Of a DNA stretch of 64,000 nucleotides, positions 1-9,317 are shown in pieces (positions within the stretch are counted from its first letter, which is position 1; the number at the start of each line of letters is the position of its first letter). Both the position numbers and the translations under genes were made by a program. This stretch comes from Phragmites australis (lineage: Eukaryota > Streptophyta > Magnoliopsida > Poales > Poaceae): positions 50,971,958-51,035,957 of the forward strand of contig NC_084922.1 in the NCBI RefSeq assembly GCF_958298935.1, given 5' to 3'. The notes beneath the pieces were generated by a model. The model was not told where the DNA came from and made no database searches. It was given only the letters and a program-made list of their open reading frames with translations.

Positions 1-199
1 AAATTTAAAAATAAAGGGTAATTTTTCAGAAGTTATAGTTTTGTGATGATTATATATAAATAGTTGTAGTTTTGTAAAATTTACTTTTATTTTTTAATTT
101 TTTCGATACGTGTGACCGTGAGCGTGAACAACACAAATGACTGCACAGTAAACGTATCACAGATTTAATTACAACACAGACATTGCGATACGTGTGGCT

Positions 200-410
200 G
201 CGTGAGTTGTGACGTCGGCGTCGGCGTTGGCGACGGGGTAGCAACCGAAGTATGCGTCGGAGAACGACGGGCGCCAGCTGCATGCAGCCGCGGAGGATCT
301 GCGCGGCGTCGATGCTCTTCACATTGTACTTCCTGATCAGGTAGACGATGAGGTTGCTGCTTGTCGCGCTCATCGCCATCCATTTTTTGAGGAACCAAAA
401 CATGTGCATC
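200..410 (-). pseudogene. NPF (NRT1/PTR) transporter fragment, frameshifted
   Basis: On the minus strand a stretch reading LIVYLIRKYNVKSI matches the first transmembrane region of NRT1/PTR-family (NPF) proton-coupled nitrate/peptide transporters. It continues to a QLAPVV segment. In another frame follows FSDAYFGCYPVA, the next conserved block (family form: AFLSDAYFGCY). The change of frame between the two blocks, near position 258, shows a short deletion. No MFS domain continues downstream within the window start. I infer a dead remnant; it could also be one damaged exon of a gene extending left of the window. Family recognition is from motif memory only. Confidence 0.6.
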
Positions 411-865
411 AATGGCATATGCAATTCTAGCAAACCAATTTCTGCATACAAGGAACCATGCATCTCCCTGTGAGGATGGAGTACTAGGAACTGTACACAA
501 TTAACTTTGACCAGTAGTGCTCAAACCTGGTGCTTTGCTTTATGCACATGCATGTGAGTGTGCGCTGCACCTCACTAGAAAAGCATGAACCTGCGCATGC
601 AGTAAGGTAGCGGATTTATCACCCTATTCCGTGCTTAGAGTGCTCATTCGCATGTGCGTATATTTGTTTTTTTAGAGGGTACTAGAGACGCACTTCACGT
701 TTATACCATACGTGCACACACGTACACGTTTATACACATGTTAGAAAGGGATTAGAAGGTTTGAGACCTCCAATACGTGACAACATATAATATTACTGAA
801 CAGCACACATGTGTATTCTAGTCTAATCTGGTCCAACTCAAACGCTATCGGGAAAAACCCCTATA
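411..865. other. Intergenic, no recognised feature
   Basis: AT-rich DNA with many short stops in all frames and no gene-like codon pattern. I see no RNA gene or clear transposon end here. Confidence 0.5.
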
Positions 866-1111
866 AGACCAACTCTAACCAATCCGCTATCCAGTACTAC
901 AGTGTTATGGAGGAAAACACTGTAAGTTACTGTAGTAGTACTGTAGATAAAGGCTGACCGTGGATTTGTAGGGAGGAAAAGAGTAGTAAAAGATAAGAAA
1001 TATGGTATCTGTTTAGATAAAAAAATAAGAAATATTATAATAGTGATAAGGGATTATGTAATAGTATTTTTAGGATAAAAAATTTGAATAACTATGAGAG
1101 ATGGTCTAAGA
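866..1111. mobile_element. Possible small MITE
   Basis: The two ends carry short imperfect inverted repeats: AAGACCAACTCT on the left and, read on the other strand, TTAGACCATCTCTC on the right. They enclose about 245 bp of AT-rich non-coding DNA. This fits a non-autonomous DNA transposon, but the target duplication is not clear, so the boundaries are approximate. Confidence 0.35.
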
Positions 1112-1886
1112 CGCTCAGGTTACAACCCAGGTATGGAACCTGCACGGGCTGGGCGAACATTGTCGCACCAAGTGTCAACCGAACCATCCATGTGCGTATA
1201 TTTGTGTCTTTCTATAATCTTAAAAGTAATATCTTGAGTATATACGTCTCGTGCAAAATCATTTGGCTCTCTTATTTGCTTAATGCAGCGTCACTGCCGT
1301 ATTGCATGCGCGGATGAGAAATAGTTTTTTTTGTTTTTGCCAGTGCAGTTCTCTACAGCAACAAAAACCGAGTACAGCATGGTGTTTTGTGAACTTCTAC
1401 AAATGCAATTAAGTTCGACATTGATTTTTTTCACCTGATATCTGCCGTTTTAAAAATTAAGGAAGAAAAATCATAAGTCCAACTGAAACCCAAACAAACA
1501 AGCAACAGAAAGTCGCTGAATACGCACGCGAATTTTAAGGAGAAAAAAAAGAAGCTCAATATGTGCCATTGTGTGGATTCTGCTACACACTATTTTGACG
1601 TATATATGATGCCAACGTCGTCAAATCAATTATGTTTCCTATAAGTCTAAACAGATTGATAACCAACAAGAACACCGCGGCAACATTTTATTAAACTTTA
1701 TGAAATTAACTCCACACTAAAAACATCTCCAACAAAAGAGCTATTTGACGTGTCATCGCTAAAATTGGCCAGAAGACCGAGAATCACCATCCGACTCCAC
1801 TCACTGGTCAAACTTAGTGTTCACCTCCAGACTCGTTAAATTCCTATAGTAACTCCTGTAGAGAGAGCTGAGAGAGAAGCTACTTA
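1112..1886. other. Intergenic, no recognised feature
   Basis: AT-rich, no coding potential beyond short random ORFs. Nothing recognised. Confidence 0.5.
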
Positions 1887-2177
1887 GGCCCCGTTTGGTG
1901 GAGTGATTTCGCGCGGAAATCAGCTCCCGCGCTGCCAAACGCTTTGCCTGGGAGTGGATTCCGCGCGAAAATCACTTAACGATTTGTATTACGAGGTGGG
2001 AGCTGAAAAATCTAGCTTTCATCTGATTCTCCTCAATTTCAACATAATATTCTCTCAGGAATCACTTTCACCACTAGCATACCAAACGATTTTACAAATA
2101 GAATCACTTCCATCATAGAATCACTTCCACCATAGAATCACTCTCACCACAGAATCAGAGCTCTACCAAACGACCCC
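1887..2177. mobile_element. MITE, Tourist-like (TTA target duplication)
   Basis: Terminal inverted repeats are GGCCCCGTTTGGTGGAG (left) and, as reverse complement of the right end, GGGGTCGTTTGGTAGAG (14 of 17 matching). They are flanked by TTA at 1884-1886 and 2178-2180. A 3-bp TTA duplication with this kind of terminus is typical of Tourist-like (PIF/Harbinger) MITEs of grasses. The 291-bp interior is non-coding and holds about three copies of an 18-bp AATCACTTCCACC-type motif near 2098-2150. Confidence 0.7.
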
Positions 2178-2370
2178 TTAGCTTTTGCTTCAAAACTTCA
2201 TTTTTTTTCCTCTCGTTTTTTCATAAATTCAAAAAGTGACTTTATAGTGCTTCTAAAATTACACTGATTTCTGTGCTCATAGAATGAATAATAGAGAACT
2301 CATTTTAACTAGTTTTAACTAAAAATCTCTTAGAAATTTTAAATAAAAATTCTCTAAATTTAACTATTTT

Positions 2371-2550
2371 TGTGGTGGGATCGTAACTTCGGTTACCATG
2401 CCTGTGACGGGATCATAACTCCCATTATCATGCCTATGGTGGGATCGTAACTGTTTTTATGGTGGGATTATAACTCCGATTACTATGTTTGTGGCGAAAT
2501 CTAACTCCGGTTACCATGACTGTGACGGGATCATAATTGCGATTACACTA
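2371..2550. repeat. Degenerate 32-bp minisatellite
   Basis: The core GGGATCGTAACTCCGGTTAC recurs at about 2377, 2409, 2441, 2464, 2495 and 2527. Spacing is mostly 31-32 bp, with one 23-bp interval. Each unit has the form GTGGGATCrTAACTnCGrTTACCATGnCT. No coding role is visible. Confidence 0.75.
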
Positions 2551-3230
2551 TGGTAAATTTTGTTACCATACAAGTACACGTATTGTAAATTTCTTTACCA
2601 TCTATCCACATGCATTGCAAGGAACATCTGTTGCAAAAAATTAGCCATTAAAAAAATAGTTGTTTGAAAAAACTAGTCTTACAAATAAAGTATAGGTAAA
2701 TGGGATATGAAGAATGAGATTTAGCTAGTTTGTTGAAGTGTAAAAAATATGAAAAGAGAATCTTTTAAAATAAATAACCAAATAAAGATACGGAGGTTGA
2801 AATTTAGCTAATCTGTTCAAGATGCTCTGAGTGAACATCAGTCGATAGATTCAGCTATTGGCCATGCTGTATTTTATTAAACTTTCTGAAAGAATCATCC
2901 ATTCGATGATGATGATGATGTTGAAACAACCAGAGCAAAAATGTCGACACCCTCGTCACTGTTACTTGGCCCCATCCCTAATGACCATGCAGCGCCTACG
3001 GAAGATGAGCACATCGTGTCCTCATTGATCGGGGCCCGGCCCCTCAATCAACTCCGGGCTGAGTCCGACGCCTGCACCGCCATTTGTTCGGAACACCGTA
3101 AGCGTGGCGAGACTTCATTTGTCGGATTAGAATTCACGAATAATTCAGGGAGTACTTAGCTGCTTGGTGTCCAACTGTAAATGCATATCATTTCAATGAA
3201 TCCTGTAGGAATTGAACTATACTTGCTCGC
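2551..3230. other. Intergenic with (GAT)n microsatellite
   Basis: AT-rich DNA with a (GAT)n run at about 2905-2920. A 72-codon ORF at 2941-3159 has somewhat higher GC content, but I recognise no family and do not call it a gene. Confidence 0.45.
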
Positions 3231-4855
3231 AAAAATTTCTAGGTCGTTCTAAGCAAGCTTTTTTTGCAAGGATTCCAAACAAGAATTTTTGTAGATGAAC
3301 TGTTTGATATTTATTTTGCACATTGACACGATGATTCAAATATAAATTTGCATAAAACATAAGGCTCTTATGAAAGCTCAATCAAACACTACCCCTATTC
3401 TAACAATACAAACTTAGCAAAGAAACTTGCAAGAAAGTAAATATGAAAATTAAATGCTAGAATGAAATTGCTCAAAATAAATAGAAGGGATATGAAGACT
3501 CGATTTTTTCTCAAGGTATCGAGAAGTTGACGCTCCCTCTAATCCTCATTGGAGCACCGCGCAAGGGTCTAGCTCACTCGTGATCCCACGCAAAGGACCA
3601 AACGCTCTATTCCAGATTGGTGGACTCCAAATTGGTGCATGAACATCTTGGGGATTCAACAATCACTTCACCTTGAATCTACTCAAGATAAACTTCACTA
3701 AACCGTCTAGGTGGCGTCAATCACTAAGAGTAATAGTGATGTTAATCACCAAGAGTAATAAACTAAAAATCTCACTTGACCTAATCTAAACCAAAGAGAT
3801 AATTGGATGCACACTAACTACTCTCCTAGTATAACGATATCCTTAATCTTGCAACCAGGGAGTTTAAAATCATTTAAGTGCTTCTTTCTCTTGATCCTCT
3901 TAGAATACCACTAAGAACACATACAAGCAAAGAGTTGCAAACTAAAATAGGTGGAGGGTTACTTATAGCACAAAGACAAAAATTAGCTGTTGTACAATCA
4001 CTCAGATGAATTGCACTCATCAAAAGTTCCGATGAGACCAAATTCTCATCATCGGAACACTCGATGAGTACAACTCAAATTTCTCAAAAATTTAGCCGTT
4101 AACTTTAATTCTACTAATTGAAAATTCGAACGGGAATTTAAATTCCCCACTGGAACATCCGATGAGCAGAAAGTCCAAATTTCACGGCTAACTCCAAAAA
4201 GATCACAACCTTTCGATGCACTCACTGAAACTTTCGATGGGTACATTGACTTGAACTCTTCTGGTGAGACTGATGCTCATCGGAACTTCTGATGAGTAGA
4301 GTACCTTGATCTTCACCAAAACATATCTCTATGTAAACATCTTCTGATGCAAGCTTCCGGTGAGTAGAGGCTCTCTACTAAGCTTCCGGTGAACATACTT
4401 AAGCTTCCAATGAGTGCAATATTTCTGCATCCTTCGAAAAACTTTCTGACGATAAACTTTCAGTGGAGACACATAAGCTTTCGGTGAGTAGAATTGCACT
4501 GTGACTTCTTCAATTCGACCAATCTTTATCCCAGCTTAAACTTTCTCAATATTTTAGGTTTACTCTGAGCTAACTAGTGCTAGGCTTAACTAGTTTGCAT
4601 CATAACTATCTATCTAGATCAAACTAGATAAAGCTATTATTCTCAACCTCCTAATAGTACAGAAAAAAAAGTCATACACTACTTAAGTGTCTCTCAATTC
4701 CAAACGACACTTAGAACTAGTTAGTCCTTAATCTTCATACATATCTTTTGAACCATACATATGAAAACCAATCTAAGGGGCTCAATAAAAGTTAGTCACG
4801 ATGATTGTGTTGTTATTAATCACCAAAACTCGAATTAAGGGGCTAGATGCTTACA
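3231..4855 (-). mobile_element. Copia-type LTR (solo or remnant), minus strand
   Basis: The minus strand begins TGTAAGCATCTAGCCCC at 4855 and continues with a conserved TTTTGGTGATTAAT block. The same opening (AAGCATCTAGG, then TTTTGGTAATTAATGACAA) starts the plus-strand LTR at 40861-42475, and the lengths agree (about 1.62 kb). The interior carries repeated CTTCCGGTGAGT / CATCCGATGAG motifs, a common feature of this kind of grass LTR. No internal coding region lies on either side and no clear target duplication was found. I therefore call it a solo LTR or truncated remnant with approximate ends. Confidence 0.55.
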
Positions 4856-6220
4856 CTTATCTGACATGATACACATGCCAATCCATTCCCATTATTAATA
4901 GTTGTGAAAAAAAAGAAAATATATTCCCATTCTTATAAACCATATACGCACATTATTAGCTGTGCTTGGTACGGTGTAACAATATTTTCTGCTATAGGCA
5001 TTTTTATTCCCTGCAGATCTGCTACAGTATACGCGTGAAGTACCACATGGGAGTGAGCGCATCATGTTGCTAATCACTAACCTAGGTGGCCCTATGATTG
5101 TCATCGTCCTGTTCCTTTGATTTACGCGAATTTGTCCGGTCGCCTGCTCATGGATTTCGCTACGATTTACTGTACATATAGATTAATTTTGATGAATTAA
5201 TATAACCTATGACGTAAAATTATATATCCTTGAGTTAACTATTACTGCACACAAGAAACTGATCATATATAATTCATATGCATATCACATATACCATGGT
5301 TACTCTTTTTCTCCTTCTCAATTTCTTTTTCTTTACATAGATCACAATTCTTGCGTGATAGATCAGAAGAAAATTCCTCTAGCCAGTTGTTAATTGGCTT
5401 TGGTTCCAAATTCAAGGCATTGCACTGTTAATTTTTTTAAAACAGTAGTTTTCTCAAATAACTCAGAATGCTGCGGATGAAATTTTTATGGACACAAAAT
5501 AATTATGATTCATCAGCGCAATTGGGCTAAAGTTGGTACTGTAGCTAGTGCCCGTTTGTGCATTATATGATCAATTTATTTATTTTATGGTAGCTGCTAG
5601 TTGCATCATTTTTGACAGCATGTATATGAAGTTATGATGTCATTTCATTAGCTTTATATTTAACCTAAACATGTGACCATGGAGATGACAACATAAAATG
5701 GGGTGGATCTGATTTACAGCACCTTTCATATGCACACCATATATAGGACCATGAGGTTGTAATAAACCGATGCAAGGTCCTTAAAAAAACTGATGCAAGG
5801 GAAAGCGTAGATATGTTTTTTTTTACTCGAAAGCATATATTTGATTCAATAATATTAGGTGGGGAAACTCCCCCCTCCTTGTCATTTGCCTAAAAAAGTA
5901 ATAATATCCTAATTAAATCTAATTAGTCAAACTGCAAAATGTTATCGATCAGTGCTACGAATAAATTCATACAACAAGTCATATAATGCACAAACGGAAG
6001 ATGTTTACAGAGAAGTAAAATCGGTGGATTCCAAAATTGATACATAAACATTTGGGTCTTCAACAATCACTTTAACTAAAACCAACCTAACAGTTACGCA
6101 CAGTATGTATGGTGGATCTCATGTTGCCATCACGCCCATTAATATTGCAAGGTACATGATATGATGACCAAACCAACCTACCTGCCGTCCTAAACACACG
6201 CCGGCCGCCGGGTTCTAGCT
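4856..6220. other. Intergenic, no recognised feature
   Basis: AT-rich, with stop codons in every frame. No gene, RNA or clear repeat seen. Confidence 0.5.
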
Positions 6221-6221
6221 A

Positions 6222-6229
6222 CTATATAT
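6222..6229 (+). promoter_or_regulatory. TATA-like box upstream of small ORF
   Basis: CTATATATA lies about 135 nt before the ATG at 6363, a normal distance for a plant core promoter plus short 5' UTR. It is the main support for calling the small ORF a transcribed gene. Confidence 0.4.
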
Positions 6230-6362
6230 ACGTAGCTAGATTCGTAATTACACGAGCTAAATTTCAACAGTGAGAGTCGAGGGAGAACCAAAGCAAGTGC
6301 ATCTCTTGAAGCTGCAGGTCTAGACCGGCAACCAGAGAGGCCGGACTGGCTAGACAGCGTCC

Positions 6363-6608
6363 ATGGACTGCGCGATCCACGTCCTGCTGCGGGTGATGAT
6401 GCGAAGGAGCATCTGCAGGCTGCAAGAGGTCGTCGGCATGGCGGTGGGGATAGGCACGGCGCTAATCGTGGCTGTGCGTGTCTCCGGCCTGGTCTTCCGC
6501 CGGCCGACGTCGCCGTCGGCGCCTTCGAGCTCGGGCGCCGCCACTACATACTACTACTCCCCGGCGGCGGCCTCCTTGATCGGCATGTCCAGGATTGACA
6601 GGCACTAG
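6363..6608 (+). CDS. Possible small hypothetical membrane protein (81 aa)
   Basis: A GC-rich ORF sits in an otherwise AT-rich stretch. Its start, GTCCATGGAC, has a good plant initiation context (G at +4). The protein has a basic N-terminal part (RVMMRRSICRLQEV) and one hydrophobic segment at about residues 24-46 (VVGMAVGIGTALIVAV). The tail is rich in Ser, Ala and Pro, with a YYY run. No known family is recognised. A TATA-like box about 135 nt upstream and a purine-rich leader support a gene. The coding bias could instead reflect a random GC-rich patch, and the overlapping antisense ORF at 6350-6544 is likely a shadow. Confidence 0.4.
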   Translation: MDCAIHVLLRVMMRRSICRLQEVVGMAVGIGTALIVAVRVSGLVFRRPTSPSAPSSSGAATTYYYSPAAASLIGMSRIDRH

Positions 6609-7698
6609 GGTGAGCTATACACCTGGCCTCTGAGTACCAATGATTATTTCTGCGTGTTGTGAGTACTGAGTAGTAGTTAAAATTCAGTGTTTAGCTAGAT
6701 ATTTGTGCTATCTATCTATGTAATTTGAGGAATCGAGGTCGCAAAAGTAAATTGTTCACATCAGTCCCAGATAGAAATGGTGATTGATTAGATCTGATAT
6801 TCTGATAGTCCCATTAATTTTTCTTACCCTGAATTTCTTCTTTACTCCACTTTGATTTGTTGATCTTAATTTTTGTTTGGTATGTAATTTTATGTCACGC
6901 TGAAACACACCACAGGTAGTATCGCAAAAGGCAAACTGTTATTAGGTCAGGACTCAGGAGATTTTACCGAAGGCTTCGTAATAGATATACATGCACAAGT
7001 TAAGGATCAGCTAGCAAAAACATGAACAATGTCTGCAGAAAACGAGCCGAATAAATGGCTCTGAATATAGGGTTCAGGTGGATCTTATTTGAGAATGGAC
7101 CCGTAACCCGTTCCTGTTCATATCTTTTATGATCTTGAGGTCCAATACCTCCATGACAGGATCGATCAATTGCTTCGTTAGTTTCCTGCGCGTTGGTGCG
7201 TGCATTGGCCAAGGAGATCGATGTGGTTCATGTTGCTCAGGAAAGCAGCAGGGATGGATGGATTCATCCGCATGCAGCAATACAATGATGCATGTCTTGA
7301 GCCGTTGGTGGCAGGGGCTTCACGCCCAGCAAGCCGTGGCCACTCGCGTGGTGATCCCACAAGGCAAACGCTCCCAGGTTTTGTGAGGAGGAACGGACCC
7401 ACCTGTCGGCGCCGACTGTTGTGTGAGGAGATGGAGATGGGACCACCACGCGAGCGGGATGGCTGGAGATGTAGCGGGGCCCACCTGTCAGCACCAAAAC
7501 TAGGTGAGGAGTTGTGACCATCACCACCGCAGACCAGTTTTTTTTAATATTAGCTAAGTGTTCACGTGTTACAACAAAAATATAAAATATTAAATACAAT
7601 AATATTAAATATAAACTTGAGTTATGAAAATATGGATGTGCTATGAAAGCATCGTCAACGAATACGTTAGGAGCGATGTTATGGTTTGATTTCAGATA
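6609..7698. other. Intergenic, no recognised feature
   Basis: The 7130-7520 part is GC-richer and has overlapping ORFs on both strands, but none shows a recognisable domain. The end of this stretch is the gypsy insertion site. Confidence 0.45.
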
Positions 7699-7703
7699 GT
7701 ATC
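7699..7703. repeat. Target site duplication GTATC (left)
   Basis: GTATC directly precedes the 5' LTR and is repeated at 18663-18667 directly after the 3' LTR. Five base pairs is the normal duplication for LTR retrotransposons. Confidence 0.95.
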
Positions 7704-7890
7704 TGTCGGTGTATTCAGAACCAGGGGTCCCTAAGTCCCGAGGCCAGGCCGGCTATCCACCACATGTCACCACTCTGCGAGGTAAGAAAAAGCTAAGTCC
7801 CGGGAGAAGGTGCTCGGGGCCGCCGCCTCTGGTTCCCGAGCACCCTAGTTCCCCGATGATCTGCAGGGTCCAAATACTAAGAACGAAGTC

Positions 7891-8313
7891 CTCGGGAGAG
7901 AGTGCTCGGGGCTGCACGTGGCAGCCCCCGAGGACTCGGTGCCCCGAAGGTCCCACCGAAGTGCTCGGGAGAGAGTGCTCGGGGCTGCACGTGGCAGCCC
8001 CCGAGGACTCGGTGCCCCGAAGGCCCCACCAAAGTGCTCGGGAGAGAGTGCTCGGGGCTGCACGTGGCAGCCCCCGAGGACTCGGTGCAACGAAGGTCCC
8101 ACCGAAGTGCTCGGGAGAGAGTGCTCGGGGCTGCACGTGGCAGCCCCCGAGGACTCGGTGCCCCGAAGGCCCCACCGAAGTGCTCGGGAGAGAGTGCTCG
8201 GGGCTGCACGTGGCAGCCCCCGAGGACTCGGTGCCCCGAAGGTCCCACCGAAGTGCTCGGGAGAGAGTGCTCGGGGCTGCACGTGGCAGCCCCCGAGGAC
8301 TCGGTGCCCCGAA
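7891..8313. repeat. 73-bp tandem array, six copies, palindromic G-box core
   Basis: The GCTGCACGTG core starts at 7911, 7984, 8057, 8130, 8203 and 8276, exactly 73 bp apart. Each unit holds an imperfect inverted repeat (arms CTCGGGGCTGC and GCAGCCCCCGAG) centred on CACGTG, the plant G-box. Because 73 is not a multiple of three and the unit lacks stops, long ORFs appear in several frames on both strands. They are by-products of the repeat. The array lies about 500 bp upstream of the LTR TATA box, where an enhancer would sit. Confidence 0.95.
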
Positions 8314-8807
8314 GGTTCGCGCAAGATCATTCAACGACCCGAAGGGTCCCGTCATCAGGGTGTCATCCAGTCAAAGGCCCAATGCCGCATTTAATAGGCA
8401 CGCGCGGTCTGACATCCTGACATCCTGACATTCTCAGCTGCCCACGCCCCAGTGTCAGACCCTGCCATGCACTAGCAGGGGGCCGTGGGTCCATTAAATG
8501 CACGGGTCCCGTCCCGTTTCATCCAGGTGCCTCGGGATAACGTTGCCAGAATCGAAGCACTCCGCCTGCCACCCTGCCCTGGCAGAAGAACAAGACAGGG
8601 TGGGCGCACTGGGCACCTCTGAGGCTGACCGGTGGGCCCCTTTTAGGGTGCCCCGAGGCTTCCGCAGCGGCGGGTGGTCGAATGCGCGCCGCATTTCTCC
8701 ACCGCCCCTGTCACTTCGCCAAAATGAAATGATTACACCTTTCTCCGTGGCACCTTGGCATTCGCGTCCCCTCTTTCCCATTCAGGATATGTTGAGGTCG
8801 GCGCGCC

Positions 8808-8814
8808 TATAAAA
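8808..8814 (+). promoter_or_regulatory. LTR TATA box (5' LTR)
   Basis: TATAAAA in the context GCGCCTATAAAAGGAAAGG. It is conserved at 18220-18226 in the 3' LTR and is the likely core promoter for the genomic transcript. Confidence 0.75.
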
Positions 8815-9252
8815 GGAAAGGATGGAGAACACTAAAAGCAGGAGAAAAAAGGCCCCCGACCACCAGACGACCAACAATCTCCGACGAACCAGGCCAAAGA
8901 TAGATCGACAGACACTCGAACCAGCTCAAGTTAAGCTAGAACATAAGAGCCTCAAGCTCTTTGTAAACAGCTCTCCCCTTAGAACCAGATACCTCCTTGA
9001 AGAATTCCCTTCAAGGATAAATATAGTGCTCATACAGGAGTAGGGTGTTACGCCTCCGTGCGGCCCGAACCTGTCTAAAACCCGGCGTACCCACTTTTTC
9101 TTGCATTAGGGTGATCGTCTCCCGCCAGCCATCGCATTTATTTCCGTTCCCGCTTATTTCCCAAACAAGTTTTTCCAGGATCATCCCCCCGGCCGAATCT
9201 CTAAAAAGGGGTCTCTCGGGGTCCCTGCGACAGGAGTTCACTCTCCGACAGC

Positions 9253-9270
9253 TGGCGCGCCAGGTAGGGG
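9253..9270 (+). other. Primer binding site
   Basis: TGGCGCGCCAGGTAGGGG starts two bases after the 5' LTR, as expected for a site complementary to the CCA end of a host tRNA. I did not assign the tRNA species. Confidence 0.75.
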
Positions 9271-9317
9271 GGAATATCCCTGGATTGTTTGTTTCACTTT
9301 TTTCTCCACAGGAAAAG

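Larger units (their letters stand above)
7704..9250 (+). repeat. 5' LTR (1547 bp)
   Basis: Begins TGTCGGTG and ends CTCTCCGACA. It is 146 bp longer than the 3' copy, exactly two 73-bp units of the internal array. It carries a TATA box at 8808-8814. A conserved GTAGGGTGTTACGC block near 9042 is shared with the solo LTR at 37901-39109. Confidence 0.96.

Noticed and set aside
2941..3159. 72-codon ORF with mild GC enrichment
   Set aside because: No family, weak context, isolated beside a microsatellite. Not enough to call a gene.
7891..8313. Regularly spaced repeats that could suggest a CRISPR array
   Set aside because: Units are contiguous with no variable spacers, in a plant LTR. It is a tandem repeat.
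7709..8428. Long overlapping ORFs of 120-240 codons on both strands in the 5' LTR (and again at 17165-17840)
   Set aside because: They are produced by the stop-free 73-bp repeat; 73 is not a multiple of three, so the same peptide appears in several frames. They are not genes.
9045..9317. Upstream extension of the gag frame into the LTR
   Set aside because: The frame is open across the LTR end and primer site, but translation from inside the LTR is unlikely. The first Met after the primer site (9318) was used.
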